DNA of 64,000 nt from Algoriphagus lutimaris (GTDB taxonomy: Bacteria > Bacteroidota > Bacteroidia > Cytophagales > Cyclobacteriaceae): positions 682,001 through 746,000 of the forward strand of contig NZ_JAFIDJ010000001.1 in NCBI RefSeq assembly GCF_017051705.1, written 5' to 3'. The notes beneath the pieces were generated by a model. It made no database searches, had not been told where the DNA came from, and saw only the letters and a program-made list of their open reading frames with translations. Positions 51,793 through 61,834 of the stretch are shown here, piece after piece; position 1 is the first letter of the stretch, and every line of letters begins with the position of its first letter. The translations under genes and the position numbers were made by a program.

Positions 51793-54700
51793 TTGCTAAT
51801 CTTTTTGAGTCTATATTCCTCACGGATGCTGTATAACACCGGAACAATGAAATAAGTAATGGCTGCTACTAACATTCCTCCGAAGGCAGGAATTGCCATA
51901 GGAATCATGATGTCGGAACCCCTGCCTGTAGAGGTCAAGATAGGTAACAAGGCAATGATGGTGGTTGCTGAAGTCATGACAGCCGGTTTGATTCTTCGCT
52001 GCCCAGCTTCGACTACAGCAGCCCGAATCCCTTTCAGGGTATTGGTCTTATTTCGATCAAAGCTTTGGTCTAGATACGTAGCCATCAATACCCCATCATC
52101 TGTAGCAATCCCAAATAGAGCAATGAAGCCTACCCAAACAGCTACACTTAGATTGATCGTTTGCATTTGGAATAACTCTCTGATATTGGTATCGAAAAGG
52201 CTGAAATCGGCAAACCATTCTTGTCCATAGAACCAAAGCATTATGAACCCGCCACTGAAAGCCATGGCGATACCAGTGAAAACCATTAAGGAAGTCGTTA
52301 CTGATTTAAATTGGAAATAGAGGATTAAGAATACCAACCCTAATACAATAGGAACGATAATAGAAAGTCGCTTTTCGGCACGTACCTGATTCTCATAACT
52401 ACCTGAAAACTTAAAACTTATTCCCGCAGGAACCTGTAGTTCACCAGAATCAATTCTTTCTTGAATCATTCGTTGGGCATCATTGACCACTGTTACTTCG
52501 GAGAAGCCTTCCCTCTTATCAAAAAGCACATAACCTACCAAAAAGGTGTTTTCACTTTTGATAGCTTGAGGTCCTCGTTGGTATTCGAAATCAATTATTT
52601 GAACCAATGGAATTTGAGCTCCGGTAGGGGTAGAGATCAAGATTTTACCTAAGGATTCAGGATCATCTCTGAGCTCTCTTGGATAGCGAACCCGTACTGG
52701 AAAACGCTCTCTGCCTTCCACAGTGTTCGTGATATTCATCCCTCCAATTGCCGTTTCTATCGTTTGCTGTACGTCCTCAATGTTTAATCCATAGCGGGCA
52801 ATTTCATCCCGTTTGATATTTAAAAGCAAGTAAGGTTTACCTACAATACGATCTGCAAATGCTGCTTCAGCTTTCACTGAAGGCACCTCTTTTAAAATAC
52901 TTTCTAACTTTAATCCAAAGGTTTCAATAGTCTGTAGATCAGGTCCATATACTTTGATGCCCATAGGAGCTCGCATCCCAGTTTGGAGCATGACCAATCG
53001 GGTTTCAATAGGTTGAAGTTTTGGGGCGGAAGTTACTCCAGGAATCTTGGTCACTTTTACTATTTCCTTCCAGATATCATCAGGGGAATTGATCTCATTT
53101 CTCCAGTTTCGAAAATAAAGTCCATCCTCATCCGGAATCAATTCCGTATTTTTTACTCCTTGTGCTATAGCTTCCTCATTACTTAAAGTATCACCGGAGG
53201 TGAGAATAAATCGATTGTCTTCATCCGTTCGGAAACGCACCCTAAATCCATCTTTATCTAGGACGTACTCAGGTTTATAGTTGATAATATTCTCATACAT
53301 CGAAATAGGGGCAGGGTCCAAGGCGGATTCCACTCTTCCCAATTTGCCTACGGTTAACTCCACTTCAGGAATATTAGTGAGCATCATGTCAAGCTGTGAA
53401 ACGACATTCCCATTAAACTCAATTCCTGAATGCGGCATTGCGGTTGGCATCAGTAAAAAGCTTCCTTCATCCAGAGACGGCATAAATTCTTTTCCTATTC
53501 CAGGGAAAGTGTGGGTTAAAGAAGCCCAGACCTTAGTAGGGCGAATGTTTACCCCGATTAAATCAAAGCCTTTAGGGATAAATCCAAACACTCCATTGAT
53601 CCCTAACCAAATGCTTCCTGCAAGAAGAATAAGTACTGTTGGGATGCTTAGAAATGCTTTTTTATGATTCAAACACCAGGTAAGGATGTGTTTGTAATAG
53701 TATTCCAAAACCGCAAAAGCACCTAAAATCAGACTTACAATCAAGGCTACAAAGAAGAAATTCGTAAAGGTACTTTCCGAAGGTCCGAGAGGAAGCCAAT
53801 ATTTTGCCAATAGCCAAACTACCCCAATCACCACTAAAAATAGTTCGGCATTGTTCAGGAATTTAGTAGAACGCTTATCCAGAACAATTTTGGAGGAATT
53901 CAAATACTGTTTTCCAATAGCTAAACCTCCAAACAGTAGGAGCATGATTCCTGCCCAAGAATAACCCAAAATTAAAGTGATGATGCCAAGAAGTAGTAGG
54001 GCAAAAGGGAAGAACTTTTTTGTTTTATCTCCTTTGATTTTAAACCCAAAAAACCAATGGGCCAGTGTCGGTAAGATTAACAAAGAGACAATCAAAGCAG
54101 CTACTAACGCAAAAGTCTTGGTAAAGGCTAAAGGACCAAATAGTTTTCCTTCTGCTGCCTCCAGCGTAAATACAGGAATAAAGGAAACAATGGTGGTAGA
54201 TACGGCGGTCAATATAGCCGTGGCTACTTCCGAGGAGCCTTTATAAATGGTTTCAATTAATTTTTGATCTTCAGGAGCTTCATCCAGATGCTTTAGGATA
54301 TTTTCTGATAGGATAATTCCTAAGTCTACCATGGTTCCGATCGCAATAGCGATTCCAGAAAGGGCTACAATATTGGCATCCACTCCAAAATACCTCATGG
54401 CTATAAACACCATTAATATAGATATGGGTAATAAGCTGGAAATCAACAAGGAAGCGCGAAGATTGTAAACCATTACTATCACTACCAAAATGGTAATCAA
54501 TAGTTCTAGGGTCAAAGCTTCTTCCAATGTGCCTAGCGTCTCCGAGATTAAGGTAGATCGATCGTAAAAAGGAACCAACGTCAATTGACTTTCCGTCCCA
54601 TTTGCTAGGGTTTTTTTAGGTAATCCTGAGCTGATTTCTGAGATTTTGGCCTTGACATCTTGAATAACTGCCAAGGGGTTAGCTCCATATCTGGCAACGA

Positions 54701-55613
54701 CCACACCACCTACTACTTCAGCTCCGTCTTTGTCTAAAGCCCCTCGGCGGGTAGCTGGACCCAATCCCACGACGGCTATGTCTTTAATACGGATAGGAAC
54801 GTTTTCCTGCACGGCCACTACAGCCATTTCTAGGTCAGAAATATTTTTGACGTATCCCAAGCCTCTGACCAGGTATTCTGCTTGGTTGATTTCAATAGTT
54901 TTGGCTCCAACGTCACGGTTTGATTTCTTTATCGCTTCCATGACTTTTGCTAATGGGATCTTGTAAGCTTTTAATGCGTCAGGGTTTACATCAATTTGAT
55001 ATTCCTGGACAAAACCTCCAATAGAAGCGACCTCAGAAACCCCTTCTACGGAATTTAACGCATATTTGACATAGAAATCCTGTACAGAGCGGATTTCGTG
55101 CAGGTCCCAACCTCCAGTTGGATTCCCATTGGAATCACGACCTTCCAAAGTGTACCAAAATACTTGTCCTAATGCGGTGGCATCAGGCCCTAGAGCAGGT
55201 TGAACTCCTTCTGGCAATAATCCCGATGGTAAGGAATTGAGTTTTTCTAAAATTCTGGATCTGGACCAATAGAATTCTATGTCTTCATTGAAGATGATAT
55301 AGATACTGGAAAATCCGAAAATAGAGGAACTACGAATGGATTTTACTCCAGGAATTCCGAGTAGATAAGTGGTAAGTGGATAGGAAATTTGATCCTCAAT
55401 ATCCTGAGGAGATCTTCCTGCCCATGGGGTAAATACGATTTGTTGATTTTCCCCAATATCTGGTATGGCGTCCACAGGAACTGGATCTGAAGGTAAAGAA
55501 CCTACTTTCCATCCAAAAGGAGCTGTAATAATTCCCCAACCAATCAATGCGATCAGTAGCAGAACTGTTACCAGTTTGTTTTCAAGAAAATACTTGATGA
55601 TTGAATTTAACAT
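51789..55613 (-). CDS. CusA/CzcA-family heavy-metal RND pump
   Basis: A 1274-residue proton-driven inner-membrane pump, about 200 residues longer than E. coli CusA because of an extra hydrophobic insert after the first half (about 520-680). The HME-RND signature GIAIAIGTMVDLGIILSENI, VDAIPDIGENQ near the N-terminus, SLDEGSFLLMPTAMPHSG and TGMRAPMGIKVYGPDL are all visible. Copper or silver is likely from the surrounding genes (CopA, HMA and DUF3347 proteins). It is the first gene of the operon cusA-cusC-cusB-PepSY-DUF3347. A 7-3-7 dyad lies 69-85 bp upstream. Confidence 0.92.
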   Translation of the reverse strand: MLNSIIKYFLENKLVTVLLLIALIGWGIITAPFGWKVGSLPSDPVPVDAIPDIGENQQIVFTPWAGRSPQDIEDQISYPLTTYLLGIPGVKSIRSSSIFGFSSIYIIFNEDIEFYWSRSRILEKLNSLPSGLLPEGVQPALGPDATALGQVFWYTLEGRDSNGNPTGGWDLHEIRSVQDFYVKYALNSVEGVSEVASIGGFVQEYQIDVNPDALKAYKIPLAKVMEAIKKSNRDVGAKTIEINQAEYLVRGLGYVKNISDLEMAVVAVQENVPIRIKDIAVVGLGPATRRGALDKDGAEVVGGVVVARYGANPLAVIQDVKAKISEISSGLPKKTLANGTESQLTLVPFYDRSTLISETLGTLEEALTLELLITILVVIVMVYNLRASLLISSLLPISILMVFIAMRYFGVDANIVALSGIAIAIGTMVDLGIILSENILKHLDEAPEDQKLIETIYKGSSEVATAILTAVSTTIVSFIPVFTLEAAEGKLFGPLAFTKTFALVAALIVSLLILPTLAHWFFGFKIKGDKTKKFFPFALLLLGIITLILGYSWAGIMLLLFGGLAIGKQYLNSSKIVLDKRSTKFLNNAELFLVVIGVVWLLAKYWLPLGPSESTFTNFFFVALIVSLILGAFAVLEYYYKHILTWCLNHKKAFLSIPTVLILLAGSIWLGINGVFGFIPKGFDLIGVNIRPTKVWASLTHTFPGIGKEFMPSLDEGSFLLMPTAMPHSGIEFNGNVVSQLDMMLTNIPEVELTVGKLGRVESALDPAPISMYENIINYKPEYVLDKDGFRVRFRTDEDNRFILTSGDTLSNEEAIAQGVKNTELIPDEDGLYFRNWRNEINSPDDIWKEIVKVTKIPGVTSAPKLQPIETRLVMLQTGMRAPMGIKVYGPDLQTIETFGLKLESILKEVPSVKAEAAFADRIVGKPYLLLNIKRDEIARYGLNIEDVQQTIETAIGGMNITNTVEGRERFPVRVRYPRELRDDPESLGKILISTPTGAQIPLVQIIDFEYQRGPQAIKSENTFLVGYVLFDKREGFSEVTVVNDAQRMIQERIDSGELQVPAGISFKFSGSYENQVRAEKRLSIIVPIVLGLVFLILYFQFKSVTTSLMVFTGIAMAFSGGFIMLWFYGQEWFADFSLFDTNIRELFQMQTINLSVAVWVGFIALFGIATDDGVLMATYLDQSFDRNKTNTLKGIRAAVVEAGQRRIKPAVMTSATTIIALLPILTSTGRGSDIMIPMAIPAFGGMLVAAITYFIVPVLYSIREEYRLKKISK

Positions 55614-55681
55614 GTGATGAATCTGATAAGTGACCAGAAAAGATTATTGACATCACCAGAACTTTATTTCGGCAATATCTC

Positions 55682-55698
55682 GGTTAGCAGAGCTAACC
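55682..55698. promoter_or_regulatory. Palindrome upstream of cusA
   Basis: GGTTAGC-AGA-GCTAACC, a perfect 7-3-7 inverted repeat starting 69 bp upstream of the cusA start. It is not followed by a T run, so an operator is more likely than a terminator. Its GTTAG/CTAAC half-sites also occur in the operator at 44993, with one base less spacing. Confidence 0.5.
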
Positions 55699-55713
55699 TT
55701 CCTTCATCCATGT

Positions 55714-56133
55714 TTAAATAATAAAGGTTTGAAACAGTACTTGGTGGTCCTGTTTCAGAAAAGGAGGGGAGTAATCTGAATAAGTAGTAGCGGTAGTTTC
55801 TTCTAGGGAAACTTTAAAAATAAACGTATGAACCAGTGCAAATGCGAAGTCCAAATTAAGGTGGAAAGAAGCTTTGTTAATGCTGAAATCTTCATCTAGT
55901 TGAAGAACCTCGAATTCATTATCACAACAGCCCGAATCCTGATGAACATGAACTTTCCCATCATTGGTGTCACAATCCGGTTTTTTTTGCTCCATGCCAC
56001 AATTGATATGGGAAGCATTCAAAGACAATTCAGAAAGCATTTCCAATCCACCACAGAAGTGGGTGGATTTTGCCATTCCTATACTCGTAAAGAGCAGAAT
56101 GAGTGATAGCACTATGGAAATTATCTTTTTCAA
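55714..56133 (-). CDS. HYC_CC_PP-type Cys/His-rich exported protein
   Basis: A 139-residue exported protein with a signal peptide (MKKIISIVLSLILLFTSIGMA) followed by KSTHFCGG, INCGMEQ, DCDTND, HVHQDSGCCDNEF and a C-terminal hydrophobic stretch with YSDYSPPFL. The HFCGG...CGM...C...CC spacing is that of the HYC_CC_PP family found next to copper genes in Bacteroidota. Metal binding through Cys and His is likely; the exact role is unknown. It lies 100 bp upstream of cusA. Confidence 0.8.
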   Translation of the reverse strand: MKKIISIVLSLILLFTSIGMAKSTHFCGGLEMLSELSLNASHINCGMEQKKPDCDTNDGKVHVHQDSGCCDNEFEVLQLDEDFSINKASFHLNLDFAFALVHTFIFKVSLEETTATTYSDYSPPFLKQDHQVLFQTFII

Positions 56134-56166
56134 CGTTGTAAAAATACGAATTTTTTGTCAAATGGG

Positions 56167-56601
56167 TTATTCTATTTTTTTATCTTCTGTTTCAAAATAT
56201 AAATGATAGTGTTTGCTGCAACCAGGGTTAAAAGCTGCCATGCATTTTGGACAGCTGTTATTACTTTTTTGATATTCAGAGATACTTAATTCTGTTCCAC
56301 AGACGCCACATAATATTGCTTTGAAATCAAATTCTGATTTTGGCCAAACTTTAGGTTCATGATCAGCTTCTTCTTCATGGCAAGAAAAACATGGATAATA
56401 CTTTTCACAGCATTTAAATTTGATTGCAATCACATCTAATTCAGAATGCCAATGCTGACATCTAGTTTGCTGGTCTATGGGTTTTCCATAGATATTTATG
56501 CCTCCAATACTGGATTTAACTATAGGCAAAGCGATGTTGGTTTGTGCCTTTATAGCTTGGATATAAAGAAATAAAAACAGCGCTAAGAATAGATTTCTCA
56601 T
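56167..56601 (-). CDS. CHY zinc-finger protein with predicted signal peptide
   Basis: A 144-residue protein. From residue 40 on it is a full CHY zinc finger (TRCQHWHSELDVIAIKFKCC, YYPCFSCHEEEADH, LCGVCGTELSISEY, CPKCMAAFNPGC, HYHLYF), normally a cytosolic redox or zinc-handling domain. Here it is preceded by MRNLFLALFLFLYIQAIKAQ, which looks like a Sec signal peptide, and no internal Met offers a shorter start before the domain. If real, the domain is exported, which fits the metal-export neighbourhood. It lies between the HYC_CC_PP and HMA genes. Confidence 0.83.
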   Translation of the reverse strand: MRNLFLALFLFLYIQAIKAQTNIALPIVKSSIGGINIYGKPIDQQTRCQHWHSELDVIAIKFKCCEKYYPCFSCHEEEADHEPKVWPKSEFDFKAILCGVCGTELSISEYQKSNNSCPKCMAAFNPGCSKHYHLYFETEDKKIE

Positions 56602-56627
56602 GGGTAATCAAAGAATTTGTCGCCAAT

Positions 56628-56837
56628 TTATTCAGGTTTGGCAACAAATCCTGCTTTGATGACAGTTTTAAAGACTTCTTCCGGAGTAATGTCATCCGAT
56701 TCTACTGTTAGAATTCTATCTTCACTTTCTAAATCTACACCCCAAGACTCGATTTTTGGATTTGCATTGAGTACAGGTGTAACTTTGGCTAGGCAGTTGC
56801 TACAGTTGATGTTGGTTTTGAATTTTTGAGTTTTCAT
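56628..56837 (-). CDS. Heavy-metal-associated (HMA) domain protein
   Basis: A 69-residue CopZ-like metallochaperone. The metal motif is INCSNCLAKV with Cys12 and Cys15, lacking the Met of MxCxxC (here NINCSNC). The beta-alpha-beta-beta-alpha-beta fold is otherwise complete (KIESWGVDLESEDRILTVE). It would bind Cu(I) and pass it to CopA. It is the first gene of the group running to the HYC_CC_PP gene, with 185 bp upstream of it containing no clear motif. Confidence 0.88.
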   Translation of the reverse strand: MKTQKFKTNINCSNCLAKVTPVLNANPKIESWGVDLESEDRILTVESDDITPEEVFKTVIKAGFVAKPE

Positions 56838-57022
56838 GATTGAGTTTTAAAATTATTAAGTGAGTGTATAGAATTCAAGTGAAAGTAAAATAGAAATTAA
56901 AAGGAAATACGATTGAAATAAGGTAGAAATAGAACTCCTTCGGATTTGAAATAATGAAATTAATATTCAACACTTCGTACAATATTTGTGGCGCATTTTT
57001 GTTAAAGTTTTATTAACGATGA

Positions 57023-59260
57023 TTATAGCTTTCTTCCTTTTAATCTTAGACTATTCAACACCACAGACACAGAACTGAATGCCATTGCTCCTCCGGCAAT
57101 CATAGGATCGAGCAAGAATCCATTGAAAGGATAAAGTAAGCCGGCCGCAATTGGAATTCCGATCAAGTTGTAAATAAAGGCCCAAAATAAATTCTGGCGA
57201 ATTCCATTTACCGTCATTTTTGAAAGTTTTAATGCCTTGGGTATGGCTTCTAAATCAGATGAAATAATCGTCATTTTTGCCACATCCATTGCAATGTCTG
57301 AACCATGTCCCATTGCAATGCTGACATCTGCCTGAGCCAAGGCTTCTGAATCGTTGATCCCATCACCTACCATAGCCACTTTTTTTCCTTGACTTTGGAG
57401 TTCTTTGATAAAATCTGATTTATCAGAAGGCATTACTTCTGCTTTGAAGTCGGTTAAACCCACCTGTTTCGCTACAGCAGCAGCAGTTTGACTATTATCT
57501 CCCGTGAGCATAAAGACCTCAATACCCTGCTGGATTAATTGGGAAATAGCAGATTTTGAACTGGGCTTGATTTCGTCTGTAATAGCTAGTATGGCTAAGA
57601 GTTCCTGTTCATTTGCAAAGAAAATAACGGTCTTGGCTTCTGATTTCCATGCTTTGGATAGTTTGTAAAACTCTTCTGGAATGGCGATTTGATGCGAATC
57701 GAGTAAGTTTTCATTCCCAACATAGAACATGACTTCTTTTTCATTTTTTGCAGATGCTCCTTTTCCGGTGATGCTTTGAAAGTCAAGTATTTTTCCGGAT
57801 TCCTGGTTGTTTTCTTTTAGGCTTTTTGAAACAGCTTCTGCCAATGGATGCTCTGACTTGGATTCTATCGCCAATAAAATTGGTGCAAAATCTTTCATGG
57901 CTTGATCGGAAACCCATTTCGAATCCGAGACACTGGGTTTACCTGCAGTGATAGTTCCTGTTTTATCCAAGACAATAGCATTGACATGATGAGCTAATTC
58001 CAGACTTTCGGCATCCTTGATAAGGATATTGTTTTCTGCACCTTTTCCAACTCCGACCATAATCGCAGTCGGTGTGGCCAAGCCTAAGGCACAAGGACAG
58101 GCAATCACCAACACTGCTACAGAGGTTAACAAAGCATGGGTAAAAGCATCCTTTCCACCTAAGATCATCCATGTTAAAAAAGTGATGATGGCGATTCCAA
58201 TGACAATAGGCACGAAGATACTAGCGATTTTATCTGCCAATTTTTGTACGGGGGCTTTGCTTCCCTGAGCTTCCTGAACCCGTTTGATGATTTGTGAAAG
58301 AAGGGTTTCACTGCCGACTTTATCGGCTTTGAAATGAAAACTTCCTTTTTGATTAACTGTTCCGGCATAAACCAGATCGTTTTCCTTTTTTTCCACTGGA
58401 ATAGGTTCACCACTGATCATGCTTTCATCTACATAGGAATTGCCAGAAAGGACTGTGCCATCCACGGGTATTTTTTCACCCGGTCTCACTACAATCTCAT
58501 GACCTATTGCAACTTCAGAAATGGGTATTTCCTGTTCTTTGCCATCAATGATGGCTTTCAGGGATTTTGCTTGTAGCCCCATCAGTTTTTTCAATGCAGT
58601 GGTAGTCCCTGTTTTTGCTTTCTCTTCTAGAAGCTTTCCAAAGCTGATAAAGGTGATAATCACTGTGGCAGCTTCGTAATAAACGTGTGGAGTTATGCCT
58701 CGATCCAGCCAAAATTCCGGGAATAGGGTATTTAGCAAACTGAATAGAAATGCGATTCCAGTACTCAGTGCCACCAGGGTGTCCATGTTGGCTTTTCTGT
58801 GTTTGGCTTGCTTATAGGCGTTGACAAAGAAGTGACGTCCAAAAATGAATAATACGGGGATACTTAATACTAGAGAAATCCATTTTCCGGGTTCCCAATG
58901 CATGAAAAACATCCCTAAAATGAAAATAGGAAGGGTCAAAAGGGCTGCACCAAGAGTTTGCTTTTTTACTTGCTGATAGTATTCTTGTTGGGCTTTTTCC
59001 CCCGCCTCTTCCAAGTTCTCTTCACTCACAATAAGCCCATATCCAATTTCTGACAATGCTTTGTTTAATCCTTCGGCCTGTATCTGTTCTTGGTCATATT
59101 CCACTAAAACGGTATTGGAAGCAAAATTGACAGATGCAGATTTTACTCCGTCCGTATAGGATAAGATCGTCTCGACACTGTTTGCACAGGCCGCACATGT
59201 CATTCCAGTTACTGGAAATGTCTTTTTGGTTAAATGTTCTGATGTGGCTGTTTGTGTCAT
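57023..59260 (-). CDS. copA: Copper-translocating P1B-type ATPase
   Basis: A 745-residue P1B-1 ATPase that exports Cu(I) from the cytosol. One N-terminal HMA domain ([11 protein letters not shown], Cys22 and Cys25), the transport-site CPC at 388-390 ([12 protein letters not shown]), the phosphorylated Asp432 in [12 protein letters not shown], the SEHPLAEAV nucleotide-binding His and [20 protein letters not shown] are all present. The C-terminal helices [22 protein letters not shown] match copper-specific ATPases. It has its own upstream region with a 7-3-7 palindrome 69-85 bp before the start. It likely works with CusABC, moving copper to the periplasm for extrusion. Confidence 0.95.
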   Translation of the reverse strand: MTQTATSEHLTKKTFPVTGMTCAACANSVETILSYTDGVKSASVNFASNTVLVEYDQEQIQAEGLNKALSEIGYGLIVSEENLEEAGEKAQQEYYQQVKKQTLGAALLTLPIFILGMFFMHWEPGKWISLVLSIPVLFIFGRHFFVNAYKQAKHRKANMDTLVALSTGIAFLFSLLNTLFPEFWLDRGITPHVYYEAATVIITFISFGKLLEEKAKTGTTTALKKLMGLQAKSLKAIIDGKEQEIPISEVAIGHEIVVRPGEKIPVDGTVLSGNSYVDESMISGEPIPVEKKENDLVYAGTVNQKGSFHFKADKVGSETLLSQIIKRVQEAQGSKAPVQKLADKIASIFVPIVIGIAIITFLTWMILGGKDAFTHALLTSVAVLVIACPCALGLATPTAIMVGVGKGAENNILIKDAESLELAHHVNAIVLDKTGTITAGKPSVSDSKWVSDQAMKDFAPILLAIESKSEHPLAEAVSKSLKENNQESGKILDFQSITGKGASAKNEKEVMFYVGNENLLDSHQIAIPEEFYKLSKAWKSEAKTVIFFANEQELLAILAITDEIKPSSKSAISQLIQQGIEVFMLTGDNSQTAAAVAKQVGLTDFKAEVMPSDKSDFIKELQSQGKKVAMVGDGINDSEALAQADVSIAMGHGSDIAMDVAKMTIISSDLEAIPKALKLSKMTVNGIRQNLFWAFIYNLIGIPIAAGLLYPFNGFLLDPMIAGGAMAFSSVSVVLNSLRLKGRKL

Positions 59261-59328
59261 GATAAATCAAGATTGATTAACACTACAAACTTCGGGAAAA
59301 ATGGAAGCCGACGTATTATGAAATTTTG

Positions 59329-59345
59329 ATCTTATGTTATAAGAT
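59329..59345. promoter_or_regulatory. Palindrome upstream of copA
   Basis: ATCTTAT-GTT-ATAAGAT, a perfect 7-3-7 inverted repeat starting 69 bp upstream of the copA start, the same geometry as the dyad before cusA. It lies between the end of the MFS gene and copA. No T run follows on the minus strand, so an operator is preferred. Confidence 0.45.
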
Positions 59346-59367
59346 TTGGCTTTTACTGATTATGGTT

Positions 59368-60570
59368 TTAGGAATTCTTCATTCTAAGTTGGACTATCAA
59401 GGAGGAGAGGATGGTCAGTATTCCAATAAAATAAATACTAACTTCTAAGCCCCATTGGTCTGCCAGAATCCCTGAAAAAATAGCCCCAACCGCATATCCT
59501 AAATCTCTCCAAAGCCTGAATGTCCCAATGCTTTCTGCTCTTTGCATAGGATGTGTGAATTCTGCAATGGATGCCATAAAGGTTGGGTACACCAAAGCAG
59601 TTCCAAGTCCCAAAAGTACCATTAATCCAATCTGGAAATAGTACCCCACAAATTCAGGCAAAATAAGAAGGGTCAGACCTTGGAGCAACATGCCAAAAAC
59701 GATCATTTTTTTCTTAGAAAAATGGTCTGCCATCTTACCGGTAAACAATTGACCAACTCCCCAAACTAATGGATAGACCGCTGCAACAATTCCAACTTTT
59801 TCAAGCTCTAAGTGATGACTGATCAAAAACACCGGTAACAGCCCCCAAACCATTCCATCATTCAGGTTGTTAACCAAGCCTGCTTGGGAAATACTACTCA
59901 GCGTCGGGTTTTTGAAAGAGGTTTGGATAAAAACATCCTTGATTCTTTTTTTGGTGACCGTTTGAGATTCCTTTTTGACAAATGAATGGGTATCATTGAC
60001 GAGACAGAGGGACAGAATCAATCCAGTAATCGCTACGGCAATTCCAAGGTAAAAAGGGTAGGGGCTCACGCCATAGTTATCTGCGATATATGCTGACAAA
60101 TATGCTGAAACTCCTAACATTAAATAGCCTGCAAATTCATTCATGCCCATGGCCAATCCCCGTTCTTTTTCTCCCACCAAATCAATTTTCATCAGTACAG
60201 TGCTTCCCCAAGTAAGTCCCTGGCTTATACCCAATAGGATATTGGCCACTATGACGAACGTCCAACTTGGTGCAAAAATTAACATCAATGGTACCGGGAG
60301 TGCTATGATCCAACCAAGGACAAGCAGCTTTTTCCTGCCTACTTTATTTGCGAATTTTCCTGTAATGTAATTCGTGCCGGCTTTCGAAAAGCCAAATGCT
60401 GTAATGAAGGAAAGTAAGGCAAAATTGGAATCTATCTGAAAAGTCTCAGAGGCAAACTGAGGAAAAATAGAGCGTTCCATTCCAAGCATGGAGCCTACCA
60501 GCCCATTGACGAACACCAATAAGGTGAACTGTTTCCAGTTATTCTTTAAACCTAGAACTGCAGCTGACAA
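59368..60570 (-). CDS. MFS transporter
   Basis: A 400-residue major facilitator with twelve predicted helices. The loop motif after helix 2 is GKFANKVGRKKLLVLGW, and the matching second-half loop is GKMADHFSKKKMIVFGM. It is most like the multidrug/sugar-efflux type. It follows the Crp/Fnr regulator by 66 bp. The substrate cannot be told; within this metal-resistance block it might export a metal chelate or an unrelated compound. Confidence 0.85.
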   Translation of the reverse strand: MSAAVLGLKNNWKQFTLLVFVNGLVGSMLGMERSIFPQFASETFQIDSNFALLSFITAFGFSKAGTNYITGKFANKVGRKKLLVLGWIIALPVPLMLIFAPSWTFVIVANILLGISQGLTWGSTVLMKIDLVGEKERGLAMGMNEFAGYLMLGVSAYLSAYIADNYGVSPYPFYLGIAVAITGLILSLCLVNDTHSFVKKESQTVTKKRIKDVFIQTSFKNPTLSSISQAGLVNNLNDGMVWGLLPVFLISHHLELEKVGIVAAVYPLVWGVGQLFTGKMADHFSKKKMIVFGMLLQGLTLLILPEFVGYYFQIGLMVLLGLGTALVYPTFMASIAEFTHPMQRAESIGTFRLWRDLGYAVGAIFSGILADQWGLEVSIYFIGILTILSSLIVQLRMKNS

Positions 60571-60636
60571 TTGAAATTATTTTTGAATACAAATTTTAAC
60601 TTTTTAAGTACCTGATCCTTTTACAAATGTTAAAAA

Positions 60637-61221
60637 TTATCGGTTACTCGATCTAATTCTGCTTAGACTGACCTGGGTAATGCCGAGGTAGCTGGCAATG
60701 TGTTTCAATGAGACATTTTCCAATAGGCGAGGGTAGTCCTTTACCAGTTGATTATAGCGCTCTTCGGCGGTATGAAATTGTAGGCTTTCCATACGATTGA
60801 CATAGGCCACAAATGAAGCTTCCAGAATTTTCCTAAAGAGTCTTTCTAAATCAGGGTAGGTGTCAAATAAGCCTTCCAATTTTGAAGCAGGGATTCCGAT
60901 GAATACTGTGTTTTCCAAGGCCTGAATAGCTTTTTTGCTGGGCCTTCCAGTGAATAAGCTTTCTGCCCGAATGATCATGTCATTTTGATGGGCAAAATAT
61001 TCAGTCACATCCGTCCCATCCTTCAAATAAAAGATTCTTGCCAAGCCTTCACTAACAAAGTAATAGGTTTTACAAGTTTGGCCGATTTCATGGAGATGTT
61101 TGTTTTTTGAAGTTTCAATTTCAAATGATATTCCATACAAAGCTCGCTCCGCCTCAGGGGAAATCGAATGAATGGTTTTGAAATAAGTGAAAAGAGATTG
61201 AATTGTTAGAGGAAACTCCAT
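60637..61221 (-). CDS. Crp/Fnr-family transcriptional regulator
   Basis: A 194-residue regulator with a cyclic-nucleotide-binding-like beta-roll (FYFVSEGLARIFYLKDGTDVTEYFAHQNDM read as YYFVSEGLARIFY) and a C-terminal helix-turn-helix (VSLKHIASYLGITQVSLSRIRSS). There are no FNR-type N-terminal Cys clusters, so it does not bind an Fe-S cluster. It is typical of the short Crp relatives of Bacteroidota with unknown ligands. It lies 31 bp downstream of the HMA-AraC gene and 66 bp upstream of the MFS gene, suggesting one transcript. Confidence 0.88.
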   Translation of the reverse strand: MEFPLTIQSLFTYFKTIHSISPEAERALYGISFEIETSKNKHLHEIGQTCKTYYFVSEGLARIFYLKDGTDVTEYFAHQNDMIIRAESLFTGRPSKKAIQALENTVFIGIPASKLEGLFDTYPDLERLFRKILEASFVAYVNRMESLQFHTAEERYNQLVKDYPRLLENVSLKHIASYLGITQVSLSRIRSSNR

Positions 61222-61252
61222 GAATAAATGTAAGGAAAGTGTCTTGGAGAAA

Positions 61253-61822
61253 TTAAACTTTGTCCAGACTTTTTCTAACGCTGCTTTTGCTTTTTTTGAA
61301 TTCAGAAGGTGTCATTCCTGTTTCTTTTTTGAATTGAGTGGATAGGTAAGCGACGCTGGAATAGTCCATTTTAAAAGCTATTTCAGATAAGGTTAATTCA
61401 TCATAGATTAAGAATTCCTTGATTTTTTCTGTTTTCAACTTCGTAATATATTTCTCAATAGTAACTCCCTCTACGGAAGAAAAAAGTCTACTGAGGTAGG
61501 CATATTCGTGATTGAGTTTATTGGCCAGGAAATCAGAATAATTCATAGTGAGATTTTGCTCAGAATGATGAATTTGTTCGATCAAAAGAGATTTTATCTT
61601 GGAAATAATTGCAGATTTTTCTCCTTTCAATAATTCAAATCCATGATTTGTTAAAGCTTTTGAAAGGATAACTTCCTGATCAATGGTTAGAGGATTATTG
61701 ATAGATACCTTACCTAATTCTACACTTTGGTAAGGGATACCTGTTTCTTCTAAAATGATTTTTAATGCCTCAATGCATCTTGGGCAGACCATATTTTTGA
61801 TCATTATCTCAGTTGAACTCAT
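61253..61822 (-). CDS. HMA-like domain fused to AraC-type HTH
   Basis: A 189-residue regulator. The first 70 residues resemble an HMA metal-binding domain (IMIKNMVCPRCIEALKIIL with Cys13 and Cys16, then a beta-alpha-beta pattern), and residues 90-185 are an AraC-type DNA-binding domain (LTLSEIAFKMDYSSVAYLSTQFKKETGMTPSEFKKS). The fusion suggests a sensor in which Cu(I) or another soft metal at the CxxC controls DNA binding. It follows the truncated TonB-receptor gene by 12 bp and precedes the Crp gene by 31 bp. A copper-responsive activator of the neighbouring genes is a reasonable hypothesis, not shown. Confidence 0.85.
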   Translation of the reverse strand: MSSTEIMIKNMVCPRCIEALKIILEETGIPYQSVELGKVSINNPLTIDQEVILSKALTNHGFELLKGEKSAIISKIKSLLIEQIHHSEQNLTMNYSDFLANKLNHEYAYLSRLFSSVEGVTIEKYITKLKTEKIKEFLIYDELTLSEIAFKMDYSSVAYLSTQFKKETGMTPSEFKKSKSSVRKSLDKV

Positions 61823-61834
61823 TTAGGTTGCTGA

